From Ophthalmolycus amberensis (lineage: Eukaryota; Chordata; Actinopteri; Perciformes; Zoarcidae), in contig JAFEUB010001386.1 in assembly GCA_024529925.1 (NCBI GenBank), positions 62,001 to 126,000 on the forward strand: 64,000 bases of DNA, given 5' to 3'. Position numbers and translations under genes: made by a program. Under the pieces are notes generated by a model. It was not told the origin of the DNA, ran no database searches, and saw nothing but the letters and a program-made list of their open reading frames with translations. Position 1 is the first letter of the stretch, and each line of letters begins with the position of its first letter. Below are positions 55,601-59,185 of this stretch, piece by piece.

Positions 55601-56726
55601 AAGTTAGGTTGATTGATGTACAGGGCCACGCCCCTTATATGTTCATTGGTCCATGTTCTTAACACGATAAGTTATCAATAAGATTTTGAGGGGTTTTTGA
55701 TGACATCGATTCAATAATGATCCACATCAACTTTGGTAGCAATCGGACACAGCGTTTCGGAGCAGTTTGCAAAAATGTGTTTTTCACAAAAGTTCAAATG
55801 GTGGAAATCTGAATGGGCGGAGCTTCAAAGTTATAGCGCGTTGATTATAGAGCAGATGGAGCTGAATATGTGTGTCAAATTTCACGTTAATCGGACATGT
55901 TGGGTGATGGCCGTGGCCTGTGAAACTGTAGGGGGCGCTAGTGAGCCAATTTGTCATACATGAACATGCGACCCATAAAACCTCAAATTGTAACGCAGTC
56001 CTGATACGCCTGCCAAATTTGGGGAGTTTTTGAGTTTGATAAAGCCCTGAAAAATGCGATTTTAGAGGCAACGGAATAATAATAATAATTCTTTTAATTA
56101 CAATAGGGCCTTTGCCCGACTTCATCGGTGCTCGGGCCCTAATAATAATAAACACTAGAATAACAATAGGTCCTCCGCTCCGACTACGTCGGTGCTCGGG
56201 CCCTATATATGAAAAAGTGTAAAATATTAAAATAATGTATGTATTTCTTGAAGAGACCAAAACGAAATGCATCTCAACCCAGAGCTGAATCTGCCTCAAA
56301 CATTGAAATATTTTACACTATCATGGGACAATACTTTAATGGATCATTGTGCTGCTACAAAATACTGACATATAATAGTGTCTGCTTAAGTTTTTTTTTT
56401 TTCTCATGTTGAATTTACATGCAAATGCACTTTTTAATATGTTGCACTAACAATAAATGCCACTTATTGTTGCCATAACAGTCAAGATGTGTATATCCAA
56501 ATACCAGCCAAATGATTACTTTTTGTCAGTATACCCCTGTAGTACCCATGGACAAAAACTACACAAACTACACACACGCTATCAGGGTAGGGGAACCTGA
56601 TATATGGTGCAATTTCCTGGTATATAACATGTGATAGACAGTTGATTATATACATCATACAACCTAAATCCTTTGACATGTATCCCTCACCTCAGAAGTG
56701 GCTGTATTCCCCTCCATGTTGTCCAT
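1620..56726 (-). CDS. pla2g4c-like: Cytosolic phospholipase A2 gamma-like gene, 13 coding exons
   Basis: This spliced gene encodes a patatin/cPLA2-type lipase that hydrolyses acyl chains of membrane phospholipids and lysophospholipids. The thirteen exons listed below all have AG/GT borders and join in phase to 550 residues plus stop; the human family member is about 541. Key residues, by reading: GSGGG at 59-63 followed by Gln-Arg (Arg65 aligns with the essential Arg of the family), nucleophile Ser93 in GVSGS, Asp402 in VDAG. Other family landmarks are SSIYSDPQW after the nucleophile, [27 protein letters not shown] and the DWPKDCYVF segment. No C2 domain is present, as expected for the gamma type. 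Family identity is strong; the exact orthologue is not certain because fish carry several related copies. The start in exon 1 is chosen because it gives the usual family spacing of about 50 residues before GSGGG. Confidence 0.9.
1930..2045 (+). repeat. Possible LTR fragment
   Basis: Pyrimidine- and TGTC-rich sequence (GTCTTGTCTTACATCCTGCC and GTTTCACCTGTCCCTGG) resembles the LTR leaders of fish Gypsy elements. No paired termini were found. The frame across it has no recognisable protein. Confidence 0.25.
2195..2640. repeat. Unclassified interspersed repeat with TTGGAATGCT inverted motifs
   Basis: Two short palindromic units occur: TTGGAATGCT...AGCATTCCAA at 2196-2220 and TTGGAATGCT...CATTCCAA at 2245-2270. 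AT-rich sequence follows. It resembles a repeat seen widely in fish genomes, but I cannot assign a class or give exact ends. Confidence 0.35.
2977..3039. repeat. (CT)n microsatellite
   Basis: Nearly pure CT/CTCG run of about 60 bases. The long reading frame that crosses it is an artefact of the run (alternating Ser-Leu). Confidence 0.95.
3094..3129. repeat. (TGTC)n microsatellite
   Basis: About nine TGTC units with small interruptions. Confidence 0.9.
3440..4340 (+). repeat. Possible leader region of an LTR retroelement remnant
   Basis: The segment begins with TTGGCAACCACGAAGGGAC, a form similar to primer-binding-site/leader sequences that follow the 5' LTR of some fish retroelements. It contains a degenerate duplication (CTAATTTGGTAGTCTA twice, near 3735 and 3812). 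No gag or pol frame is present. Assignment is tentative. Confidence 0.3.
4357..5753 (+). mobile_element. hAT element A, copy 1 (non-autonomous)
   Basis: Termini are CAGGGGTCGGCAACC and its near-complement GGTTGCTGACCCCTG. The 8-bp TSD GTCTAGTG is exact (4349-4356 and 5754-5761). The interior keeps only the N-terminal BED-finger part of a transposase and AT-rich sequence. The same derivative recurs at 34825-36167. Confidence 0.9.
4650..4917 (+). pseudogene. BED zinc-finger fragment of hAT-A transposase
   Basis: Begins [10 protein letters not shown]. After a frame break around 4690 it encodes a BED finger with [20 protein letters not shown] and a following TKH. This supplies the C-x2-C and H-x4/5-H ligands. 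It stops soon after, with no catalytic domain. BED fingers bind DNA in hAT transposases; this piece is a relic. Confidence 0.7.
5762..6808 (+). mobile_element. hAT element B, copy 1 (right end lost)
   Basis: Begins at the terminus CAGGGGTTCTTAACC with TTTTTGACCTCGGGGCCC following. The next kilobase is closely similar to 33673-34640 (copy 2). The similarity stops at AAATGAGAT, where a LINE fragment starts. The left terminus abuts the right TSD of hAT-A copy 1 with no spacer. Confidence 0.8.
6809..7087 (+). repeat. LINE fragment, L2/Rex1-like, internally deleted
   Basis: A short endonuclease-like frame ([10 protein letters not shown] then LDGW) and an [11 protein letters not shown] segment match the EEP endonuclease of L2/CR1-type LINEs. 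It is followed by a 3' end with AATGACAATAAATGATCCCT. Most of the element, including the reverse transcriptase, is absent. Confidence 0.6.
7603..7774 (-). CDS. pla2g4c-like: pla2g4c-like exon 12
   Basis: Encodes [20 protein letters not shown], then an [16 protein letters not shown] block and [13 protein letters not shown]. These are conserved C-terminal core strands. Acceptor TTTCAAAG, donor AAAG followed by GTATGT. A hAT element lies 145 bases upstream of this exon's acceptor. Confidence 0.92.
7920..9195. mobile_element. hAT MITE with nested second hAT
   Basis: Termini CAGGGGTGTCAAACTCAT and GTATGTTTGACACCCCTT are inverted repeats. The TSD GATTAGAA is exact (7912-7919, 9196-9203). It carries no transposase. 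A separate hAT (8281-8880) sits inside, so this element was present first. It lies in intron 12 of the pla2g4c-like gene, close to exon 12. Confidence 0.9.
8281..8880. mobile_element. Nested 600-bp hAT MITE
   Basis: Termini CAGGGGCGTTTGTAGG and GGCCTAACGACGCCCCTG; exact 8-bp TSD GTTTGCAC (8273-8280, 8881-8888). It is inserted within the element at 7920-9195. Non-coding. Confidence 0.92.
9476..9938 (+). pseudogene. RTE-type LINE 3' end with inverted 5' part
   Basis: From about 9565 to 9920 the plus strand encodes the C-terminus of an RTE-type reverse transcriptase ([51 protein letters not shown]), ending in GGATAAGCGGAGGAAAATGG and an (ATGG)n tail. The preceding 85 bases read in the opposite orientation and encode an upstream RT segment on the minus strand ([19 protein letters not shown]). 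This head-to-head arrangement is what twin priming produces. There is one frame break near 9695. Confidence 0.8.
9943..10140 (-). repeat. LINE/SINE tail repeat
   Basis: Matches a familiar fish repeat whose reverse strand reads through GTAAAGCCCCTGAGGCAAAT; a diverged relative of the same tail is at about 58780-58850. It has a short AT-rich body with TTTAATGGGGAAAAAAATGG. No coding content. Confidence 0.5.
10212..10366 (-). CDS. pla2g4c-like: pla2g4c-like exon 11 (catalytic Asp)
   Basis: Residues 385-436. It contains [11 protein letters not shown], with Asp402 as the catalytic-dyad aspartate, followed by [16 protein letters not shown] and EYSAGNMFE. Together with Ser93 this completes the Ser/Asp dyad. 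Acceptor GGGCAG, donor GAG followed by GTAGGC, phase 0 out. Confidence 0.94.
10367..11144. other. Intron 10, no feature recognised
   Basis: Between exons 11 and 10. AT-rich; I see no terminal repeats or coding motif. Confidence 0.5.
11145..11228 (-). CDS. pla2g4c-like: pla2g4c-like exon 10 (WEWGTT)
   Basis: Encodes [12 protein letters not shown] followed by [15 protein letters not shown]. The WEWGTTxNFLY block is highly characteristic of the gamma-type cPLA2 family. The acceptor is TTCCCCAG and the donor is CAAG followed by GTGAG. Phase 1 at both ends. Confidence 0.93.
11327..11473 (-). CDS. pla2g4c-like: pla2g4c-like exon 9
   Basis: Encodes [19 protein letters not shown], then a helical segment with a TWSESLEDG stretch. 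It matches the position of the family's acidic/tryptophan-rich linker before the WEWGTT block. Phase 1 at both ends; acceptor TTTTCCAG, donor CATG followed by GTCAGT. Confidence 0.85.
11632..11772 (-). CDS. pla2g4c-like: pla2g4c-like exon 8
   Basis: Encodes a charged helical segment, [20 protein letters not shown] and onward to LDKLQKILE. The first AG (GTTTCAG) keeps the frame; a second AG ten codon-bases inside (GGACAG) does not have the right phase. This is the variable insert between conserved blocks, so identity rests on position, phase and open frame. Confidence 0.82.
11866..11922 (-). CDS. pla2g4c-like: pla2g4c-like exon 7
   Basis: A 57-base exon encoding [19 protein letters not shown], the counterpart of the family's WGSxLAxxExIRE helix. 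It lies across the 30-kb intron 6 from exon 6, yet phase (1 in, 1 out) and family order are kept. The acceptor is GTTCTAG and the donor is AATG followed by GTAATC. Confidence 0.88.
12598..12801 (-). repeat. MITE fragment (TACTTAAGTA-type)
   Basis: Repeated ACTTTTACT/ACTTAAGTAC words and a terminus reading TACTTTATACACCACTG on the plus strand are typical of a common fish hAT MITE whose other strand begins CAGTGGTGTATAAAGTA. Related sequence is at about 57508-57645 and 63790-63880. Confidence 0.6.
12802..13196 (+). repeat. Probable solo LTR
   Basis: Contains ATTTAAACGCC, a C-rich transcribed region, a polyadenylation signal GAAAATAAATC near 13122, and an end ...ACACCTGTTACA. The layout matches the better-defined solo LTR at 60824-61188. 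A 5' boundary and TSD were not found. Confidence 0.45.
13399..15683. mobile_element. hAT element with nested hAT
   Basis: Left terminus CAGTAGCGGGCCATGCA and right terminus GACGGTCCACCACTG are flanked by the exact 8-bp TSD CCCATTTG (13391-13398, 15684-15691). The right 350 bases are closely similar to the MITE at 58167-58555. No transposase is recognisable. It contains the nested element at 14640-15210. It lies in intron 6. Confidence 0.75.
14640..15210. mobile_element. Nested hAT MITE
   Basis: Termini CAGTGTTGCCAACTCC and AAGTTGGTAACACTG; exact TSD CTTCTGAT (14632-14639, 15211-15218). GTCGCCA is repeated in the right arm. Non-coding. Confidence 0.9.
15692..16263. other. Intron 6 sequence, no feature recognised
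   Basis: Between the hAT ending at 15683 and the L1 3' end. No coding motif or terminal repeat was seen. Confidence 0.45.
16589..16664. repeat. (A)n(TA)n microsatellite
   Basis: About 22 A residues followed by about 27 TA dinucleotides, within the 3' part of the L1. Confidence 0.97.
17324..20400 (-). pseudogene. L1/Tx1 ORF2 (endonuclease and reverse transcriptase), broken
   Basis: Reading 5' to 3' on the minus strand: endonuclease segments ([19 protein letters not shown], a [13 protein letters not shown] segment and [13 protein letters not shown]), then reverse transcriptase with [58 protein letters not shown] and the catalytic [11 protein letters not shown]. The C-terminal thumb has the [10 protein letters not shown] block. 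ORF2 makes and integrates cDNA in L1 elements. A SINE splits the domain between GFGESL and VKILYTS, and there are stops and frameshifts around 19.1-19.3 and 19.93 kb. Confidence 0.85.
18401..18606 (+). repeat. tRNA-derived SINE inserted in L1 ORF2
   Basis: Starts GGGGCGACTGTGGCTAAGTG (A-box region) with a B-box-like GGTTCAATCTC. The body includes TGTCCTTGAGCAAGACACT. The tail reads GTCGCTTTGGATAAAAGCGT then TGTAATG repeats, a well-known fish SINE tail. Confidence 0.9.
20430..20805 (+). other. Insertion of unknown type between L1 ORF1 and ORF2
   Basis: GC-richer than the L1 around it. It holds GGGGCCCCTTTAAGGAAAGG (partly palindromic) and a GGAAATAAACGG polyadenylation-like site, which suggests a solo LTR. 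No TSD could be fixed. Confidence 0.3.
20811..21667 (-). pseudogene. L1/Tx1 ORF1 (RNA-binding coiled-coil protein), frameshifted
   Basis: Starts [21 protein letters not shown] coiled-coil follows ([20 protein letters not shown] and [19 protein letters not shown]), then RMRD-type RNA-recognition onset ([10 protein letters not shown]). The rest of the RRM and the C-terminal domain are in another frame ([46 protein letters not shown]). ORF1 proteins coat L1 RNA. The frame break lies near 21.2 kb. A short GATT run encodes INQSINQS. Confidence 0.8.
21991..32070. mobile_element. 10-kb hAT element carrying a minisatellite array
   Basis: Left terminus TAGGGGTGTAACTGTTCAC continues into GGTTCGGTACG-type sequence. 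The right end has the complementary order (TACCGAACCGTGAGCC, then ATACGCGTATTGTTACACCCCTA). Exact 8-bp TSD AAAACCAC flanks it (21983-21990, 32071-32078). About 360 bases of left arm and 920 bases of right arm enclose the array at 22353-31149. No intact transposase is visible, so movement would have needed a helper in trans. It sits in intron 6 of the pla2g4c-like gene. Confidence 0.92.
22353..31149. repeat. 8.8-kb minisatellite, about 20-bp unit
   Basis: Head-to-tail units of ACAGTCAGGTGATGTGCGTT with common variants: GCATT for GCGTT, a shortened GTGTT form (18 bases), a form lacking ACA before GTCAGG, ATATGCG, GGCGATG and GTACG. By length there are roughly 450 units. All six frames are closed because the unit holds TGA on the plus strand and TAA/TGA on the minus strand and is not a multiple of three. 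Rare variants recur in blocks, showing higher-order duplication. Confidence 0.98.
32079..33285. other. Intron 6 sequence, no feature recognised
   Basis: Between two DNA transposons. A short GC-rich stretch at 32440-32620 stands out from AT-rich surroundings, but no terminal repeat or protein motif was seen. Confidence 0.4.
34825..36167 (+). mobile_element. hAT element A, copy 2 (nested)
   Basis: Same terminal repeats as copy 1 (CAGGGGTCGGCAACC / GGTTGCTGACCCCTG); exact TSD CACTAGGC (34817-34824, 36168-36175). The uninterrupted target is visible in hAT-B copy 3 near 51603-51620. A BED-finger relic runs from 35134 to 35401. Confidence 0.95.
35134..35401 (+). pseudogene. BED zinc-finger fragment of hAT-A transposase
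   Basis: Second copy of the relic at 4650: [10 protein letters not shown] start, an internal stop/shift near 35175, then [20 protein letters not shown] and TKH. It ends at the same TGA as copy 1, so both descend from one deletion derivative. Confidence 0.7.
37376..38118 (+). pseudogene. L2 LINE reverse transcriptase C-terminus, 5' part
   Basis: Encodes [32 protein letters not shown] and, after a frame break near 37630, [38 protein letters not shown] and [11 protein letters not shown]. This is the classic L2 RT thumb/C-terminal block. The element is 5'-truncated and is cut at 38118 by the LINE that follows; its 3' tail resumes at 41614. Confidence 0.88.
38119..41613 (+). mobile_element. Full-length L2/Rex1-type LINE inserted in an L2
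   Basis: A 3.5-kb insertion with a TSD TTTTATGT (38111-38118, 41614-41621). The 5' UTR is about 125 bases and starts TCTTCTACTTCCGGCGCCGC. One long ORF follows, then a 3' UTR ending TTCCCCACTGAGGGACTAAT, AAAGGATTATC and short TTATC repeats. Both ends appear complete. Other remnants with the same 3' end lie at 48925-48993. Confidence 0.92.
38245..41271 (+). CDS. LINE endonuclease-reverse transcriptase ORF, intact
   Basis: An uninterrupted frame of 1008 residues from ATG 38245. N-terminal hydrophobic/basic leader ([24 protein letters not shown]). EEP endonuclease: [45 protein letters not shown] and [10 protein letters not shown]. Proline-rich linker around residues 475-535. Reverse transcriptase: [64 protein letters not shown], catalytic [38 protein letters not shown]. 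Ser in FSDD replaces the usual Ala of FADD, a variant I believe occurs in fish relatives. The frame is open further upstream into the flanking L2, but that part is not element sequence. All catalytic motifs look sound, so recent activity is plausible. Confidence 0.92.
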   Translation: MAARHVELVVVYLLFIAICTSVSGDPACSHGLTLVVYARDQLLAFRDTAVLPDERPAVPRELRRKKRGCRAGAERRARRRRYTPALPSIIMGNVRSLPNKMDELAALTRHQREYRESSLMVFTETWLTELTPDTHATLDGFRIIRADRTTESGKRKGGGLAVFVNDRWCNSGHITVKEQTCTADIELLAVSMRPHYLPREFSHVIMVAAYIPPSADAEAACDVIHSATSRLLTQHPSALLLLSGDFNHAPPSSTLPTFTQYVKCHTRDNKTLDLLYANTKEAYISSPLPPLGRSDHNLVHLLPVYTTLAQKQPAVTRTVRRWTDGAEEALKDCFETTVWEVFSDAHGEDIDGLTDCITDYINFCVENTVPTRTVQCFSNGKPWISPEIKALLKEKKRVFRSGNKEELRTVQRELRTKIREGKDVYRMKMEDQLQQNNTAGVWKGLKAISGFKGPNQQPEGDQKWVNELNLFFNRFDQPSTPPPTQSSLLLQPPSSASPVDYYPPSTSPLPTALGSPPHLSHPAPYDQQPTPTPTHSTPPPRVSLNQVRNELRRIKARKATGPDGISSRLLKTCADQLCGIAEHIFNLSLRLRKVPQLWKTSCVVPVPKNPRPKDLNSYRPVALTSHLMKTLERLVLAHLRPLVSSSLDPLQFAYQSGIGVDDAVIFLLQRCLSHLEKAGSTVRVMFYDFSSAFNTIQPLLLRDKLEQTGVDHHLTAWILDYLTNRPQYVRIRECESDRVSCSTGAPQGTVLAPFLFSIYTSDFKHNSANCHLQKFSDDSAIVGLISADDDREYRELNQDFLGWCQRNRLHINSSKTKELVVDFRRGKRPPPTPVSIQGLDIEVVKSYKYLGVHLNNKLDWTDHAHALYKKGQSRLFLLRRLRSFGVQGALLKTFFDSVVASAIFYGVVFWNSSIAAADRRRLDKLVRKASSVLGCPLDTVEVVGDRRMMAKLSSLMSHASHPMQDTLAALHSSFSHRLIHPRCLRERYRKSFLPAAVRLHNKLLSVDH
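41614..41699 (+). repeat. L2 LINE 3' tail
   Basis: GTGAAGCACTTTGAATTACC, GTGCTATACAAATAAACTTG and (CCTTG)n. This is the standard L2 3' terminus and completes the element interrupted at 38118. Confidence 0.88.
42143..42283 (-). CDS. pla2g4c-like: pla2g4c-like exon 6
   Basis: Encodes [13 protein letters not shown] and then the segment containing [14 protein letters not shown]. These are conserved core motifs of the catalytic domain. The acceptor follows a pyrimidine tract (TCTCTCAG). The donor (CAAG, GTCAGA) opens the 30-kb intron 6. Confidence 0.92.
42494..42599 (-). CDS. pla2g4c-like: pla2g4c-like exon 5
   Basis: Encodes [20 protein letters not shown] and onward to the GPIE segment. NPYPIY is a cPLA2 family signature. 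The acceptor is TTTCATCAG and the donor is GAAG followed by GTACAC, phase 1. Confidence 0.92.
42700..42886 (-). CDS. pla2g4c-like: pla2g4c-like exon 4
   Basis: Completes Trp97 and continues with [13 protein letters not shown], then a helical segment ending [11 protein letters not shown]. The acceptor is TGATAG and the donor is CAG followed by GTACCA. This region packs behind the nucleophile in cPLA2 enzymes. Phase 2 in, phase 0 out. Confidence 0.92.
42887..44268. other. Intron 3, no feature recognised
   Basis: Between exons 4 and 3. A small degenerate repeat of ACACGCCCAC occurs near 43270-43310. No coding motif or terminal repeats were seen. Confidence 0.45.
44269..44411 (-). CDS. pla2g4c-like: pla2g4c-like exon 3 (GSGGG and GVSGS)
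   Basis: Residues 50-97. It holds both the glycine-rich oxyanion loop ([12 protein letters not shown]) and the nucleophile elbow (LGGVSGSTW, Ser93). The donor falls inside the Trp97 codon (TG, then GTAACA), and exon 4 supplies the last G. The open frame and the intact motifs say the catalytic centre is preserved. Confidence 0.93.
44738..46006 (-). pseudogene. L2/Rex1-type LINE, endonuclease half only
   Basis: Minus-strand relic. It starts near [19 protein letters not shown] (46.0 kb) with a basic RRRRGKRAG segment, then [78 protein letters not shown] and [14 protein letters not shown]. The reverse transcriptase is absent after about 44740. There are several frameshifts. Loss of the 3' half is unusual for a LINE, which normally loses the 5' end, so a later deletion is likely. 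Confidence 0.8.
46100..47147 (+). mobile_element. hAT element with BED-finger relic
   Basis: Left GGTTGCACGGTGTATCGATA and right GGTATCGTGACAACCCCA are inverted-repeat termini; exact TSD GTCAGAAG (46092-46099, 47148-47155). At 46365-46570 shifted frames encode [23 protein letters not shown] and [15 protein letters not shown] sequence (C-x2-C, H-x4-H), a BED finger of the Ac type. Confidence 0.85.
47170..48261 (-). pseudogene. Retrotransposon ORF1-like gene with SAP motif, DIRS-like
   Basis: Two overlapping minus-strand frames. The first carries [20 protein letters not shown], then NKARLFQLI, a good SAP-type DNA/RNA-binding helix-extended-helix. The second carries [20 protein letters not shown], resembling the ILxGxYVDLA block of fish DIRS/Ngaro-type ORF1 proteins. 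A frame break lies around 47.7 kb. Family name is from memory of motif order and should be treated as provisional. Confidence 0.55.
48290..48600 (-). pseudogene. Possible reverse transcriptase fragment
   Basis: On the minus strand a short frame reads [18 protein letters not shown] then CPFG, and later [12 protein letters not shown]. The MDD core with preceding hydrophobics resembles an LTR-type RT active site. Stops interrupt it. Confidence 0.35.
48925..48993 (-). repeat. 3' end of the 38119-type LINE
   Basis: Reverse complement of the 41.55-41.61 kb terminus: GATAAGATAATCCTTTATTA then GTCCCTCAGTGGGGAAATTA. Only about 70 bases remain, a severely 5'-truncated insertion. Confidence 0.85.
49372..52000 (-). 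mobile_element. hAT element B, copy 3, transposase-bearing
   Basis: Left terminus CAGGGATTCTTAACC with TTTTTGACCTCGGGGCCC. The right part (CTATGCGGTCCCGCGGCCCT, CGCGGCCCTCTAGGTGGCGC) equals that of copy 2 but lacks the last 20 or so bases, so no TSD is found. It holds the transposase gene and shows what copies 1 and 2 lost. Confidence 0.85.
49920..51753 (-). pseudogene. hAT transposase (ZBED5-like), single frameshift
   Basis: Starts [17 protein letters not shown] finger: [20 protein letters not shown] with following H residues. Catalytic core: [27 protein letters not shown] (Asp), then [15 protein letters not shown]-terminal dimerisation region: [20 protein letters not shown]. The frame is open for more than 400 codons and then shifts at an 8-T run (50473-50480). 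Beyond that, the other frame is open for a further 180 codons to the normal end near 49920. hAT transposases cut and paste DNA between 8-bp TSDs. One homopolymer change separates this from an open gene of about 610 codons; a sequencing error is possible. Confidence 0.88.
52266..52376 (-). CDS. pla2g4c-like: pla2g4c-like exon 2
   Basis: Residues 13-49, phase 0 at both ends. It carries the basic, helical lead-in of the family ([18 protein letters not shown], then [13 protein letters not shown]) that precedes the catalytic domain. The acceptor TTTCCAG is used; an alternative AG 20 bases further 5' would break the frame. The donor is GCA followed by GTAAGA. Confidence 0.85.
52566..56215. repeat. 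Modular 3.6-kb repeat of unknown class
   Basis: Begins TTAAAGCTGCGAGCAGCATTG, then CCGGGCCCTCG, and ends with GACTTCATCGGTGCTCGGGCCC twice amid AATAAT runs. The interior repeats a module about four times: AAAGGTCTTTAGATT...CCAAATTTGAAG...CCCTAGGAGGAGTTCG and GGCGCTATGACT or GGGGGCGCTATCGAG (near 53256, 53460, 53709, 53925, 54383, 54775, 55019, 55380, 55930). No ORF. This family is common in fish, but I cannot place it in a superfamily. Confidence 0.6.
54066..54332. mobile_element. Composite: hAT MITE joined to a hAT-A end
   Basis: 54066-54264 has CAGGGGTCCCCAACTGGC and, in reverse, GCCAGTTGGGGACC termini with GGATCCGGACC/GGTCCGGATCC arms. 54265-54332 is the outer 68 bases of hAT-A in minus orientation, ending TTGCCGATCCCTG. 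The pair sits in the modular repeat. Flanking 8-mers (GTTTAGAG, GGCTAGTA) agree only partly. Confidence 0.7.
56216..56690. other. Intron 1, 5' part, no feature recognised
   Basis: AT-rich sequence between the modular repeat and exon 1. No coding motif seen. Confidence 0.4.
56691..56726 (-). CDS. pla2g4c-like: pla2g4c-like exon 1 (start codon)
   Basis: First coding exon, residues 1-12 ([12 protein letters not shown]), ending in phase 0 at a strong donor (GAG then GTGAGG). The ATG has G at -3 and G at +4. The frame stays open upstream: another in-frame ATG at 56806 would add 27 residues with a hydrophobic stretch. The short form fits the family length and is preferred. The 5' UTR and promoter are not defined from the sequence. 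Confidence 0.65.
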
Positions 56727-57507
56727 TGCTTTTGCTCGGGCTACTGCAATACAAAGCCAGAAGCAAATCACTGTGACTGAAAAACTTGTATTTCCAGTCT
56801 GCATGTTTGGGTGGTGGAAATAACCGTCAGTGTTAAGCTTCTTCCTCAATCGATGTTTGCTCAGGATCCAGTCATATATTAGCAGACAAAGGAGTACAGA
56901 GACACAAATGGGCCAGAGTAAATCCAGAAACAAATCAAACAAGCAATCCGATAGACCTTAACTCTCTCTCTCTCTCTGTCACACACACACAAATGCACAC
57001 ACAACATTGTTGATTCGTACCATGTGTTGGCTTTTGATGGAAGGATTTCTCAATACCTTCCAGATGTCAAGTTGGAGAGGCTGGAAAACAAGGACTCTAT
57101 CTCTACAGGGTGTGGGGGGGGGGGATAGTTTTTGCAGTTTTCAAGGTGTATATTTCAAATTGCATTTATTACACACATGAAGATAAAGTTGTGAACACCG
57201 GCTGAATATCTATTATCAGAATCATTATAACTGTATTATAACTGCTGCTGTGTAAAGGGAATACTGCTGTTAACAAGAACCTGATTTGTTTAAAGTGTTT
57301 AAACCAAATGTTATTCCACTTTTGTTCATATAGCAGTACTTTCAAATAAAACTGCGCAATACACTACTTTTGAATTCATTATTGAACTTTGCGCATAACA
57401 ATGTGATTAATCGCAAAAAATCCATGCGATTAAAAGCGATTAAATATTTTGCCCAGCACTAAATAATATAATAATAATATATCAGTGACAGCTGCCTTTT
57501 TCCGTGG

Positions 57508-57645
57508 AATGAGTATTTTTACTTTTGATACTTTAAGTGAATTTTGACTTTTACTTAAAACACATTACTTTAGCAACGCATTTTTTCAAGTTGTATATTT
57601 TCACTTAAGTAAAGGATCTGATTACTTCCTCCACCACGGACTTTT
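57508..57645. repeat. MITE fragment (TACTTAAGTA-type)
   Basis: ACTTTTGATACTTTAAGTGA, CACTTAAGTAAAGGATCTGA and CTCCACCAC belong to the same family as 12598-12801. The ends are diverged. Confidence 0.5.
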
Positions 57646-57794
57646 ACAGTCTTTTTTATGGAAGTCAGTTTCACAATCTGTCAAACAAAGCCAGGCAGTG
57701 CTGTGAGCAAGATTTCAATCTGCACAGGGAATCCCCATGGATTAATTGCATGCTGATTGGTAAACCGATAAAAAGTGTAAGCATCATTAACAAA

Positions 57795-57876
57795 ACCTCT
57801 GGGAGGTCGGATCTGGGATCCGTGACGGGGTTGGAGTCCCACGTCTAAAAACCTCTGGGAGGTCGGATCTGGGATC
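57795..57876. repeat. Short tandem duplication, about 52-bp period
   Basis: ACCTCTGGGAGGTCGGATCT occurs twice (starts 57797 and 57849), each followed by GGGATCCG. Only two units. Confidence 0.85.
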
Positions 57877-58166
57877 CGCAATGTGATAAAACTGTATTGA
57901 TAAAACTGTATGAAATAAACTGTACTTGTGAATGACTGGATCTAACAGAAACTAAGAATTGAGGTGGAAAATACTTGACTAGTGTATCTCACTGTGTAGA
58001 CTAACAGGGGTGCTCAGATCAGTGGCTCGGGTGTATTCCATACACACTGGTTGTTTGCACCCTGAAAGTTGAATTCCAGTGATTTCCTAACTGAGTATCA
58101 ACTATCGCAAGTCAAAGTTTGGATCACGTAGGTATTGAGTGAATAATTCTGTGTATAGGGACAACC

Positions 58167-58555
58167 AGTGGCGGCTGGTCAATAGAGGGCAATGGGTTGA
58201 ACACTATGACAATCAACAATATCGTCCCCATGTACTTTAATCTGCAATGGCTGCAGGTGAGAGTCTGCAGGCCTCTGGCTCTGTTCTACCTAGAGACACA
58301 GAGGTGAGATCTGATGGGATAAAAGCTCTACTTAAAACAAGCTGCACTGGAAGCAGAGCAACTGAGGAAGACAGTAGCTGTGCAATGAGAAAATAAGATA
58401 ATGGGAAAAATATTTTTATAAATTATAATACATGGTGTATTTAAGAAAAATTATTAAATTATAAAATAGATTTTTTAAAAAAAATATATATAGCTTTGTG
58501 ATTCTGTTTAGGCCAGCAGAGAAGGCCTTGCAGGCCCTGACGGCCCGCCACTGCG
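58167..58555. mobile_element. hAT-type MITE related to 13399-15683
   Basis: Termini CAGTGGCGGCTGGTC and GACGGCCCGCCACTG. The body (GTTGAACACTATGACAATCA to GCCAGCAGAGAAGGCCTTGC) is closely similar to 15357-15680. No clean TSD was seen. Confidence 0.75.
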
Positions 58556-58937
58556 TAACAGATGTAGTCAAGTAACTGATAACGGATGAAGGGTATTGTA
58601 ACTCAATACAGATGTGGTCATGTAACTCAAAACAGATATGGCCACCATACAATACTTGAAGATGTTAACTTGTGTCCTGATTAACAGATGGTGTGGTCAT
58701 TTGACTGTATATTTTGCATTAAGCAGTATAAATACTATCACAGACCATTCTCCGATGCCAGGGTCCAAGGCCAGAGGATGGCATATGCTATAGATTGTAA
58801 AGCCCTCTGAAGCAAATTTGTGATATTGGGCTGTACAAATGAAATGTATATGAATTCCTCTTGCTTATTAACATCAAGTTGGGAAGCAGAACCTTTTCCA
58901 ACACCAAGCTAGCTAACATTAGCTTCGTCGAGAGTTG

Positions 58938-59160
58938 CTAGCTAGCCATGGAAGAGTTAAAAAAGTGTTTCACACATGATGAAAAGGGACACCCACACCT
59001 GCTGTGTCCGGTACCCAGTGTGTGAATCGACACCGGATGGAGAGGAGAGAGCCGCCACATCGCCGCAAACAACCACCACATTTTGCCAGCCTTCCCTGGC
59101 TCCCACTCAGCCTTCGGGCCTGAGAGACCAGAAGGAACTGCAGGACTTGGTAAATGGACT
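58938..59160 (+). other. Unexplained short open segment
   Basis: MEELKKCFTHDEKGHPHLLC starts at 58948 and stops after 25 codons. The following GC-rich stretch ends in a donor-like CTTGGTAAATG. It could be an exon or a repeat relic; nothing else supports it. Confidence 0.2.
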
Positions 59161-59185
59161 GTACTTGTATATCTGTTTTTAGTCT

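Noticed and set aside
56807..56942. Further upstream extension of exon 1 with a second hydrophobic segment
   Set aside because: The frame is open to about 56942 but has no ATG beyond 56806; only a TTG could start it.
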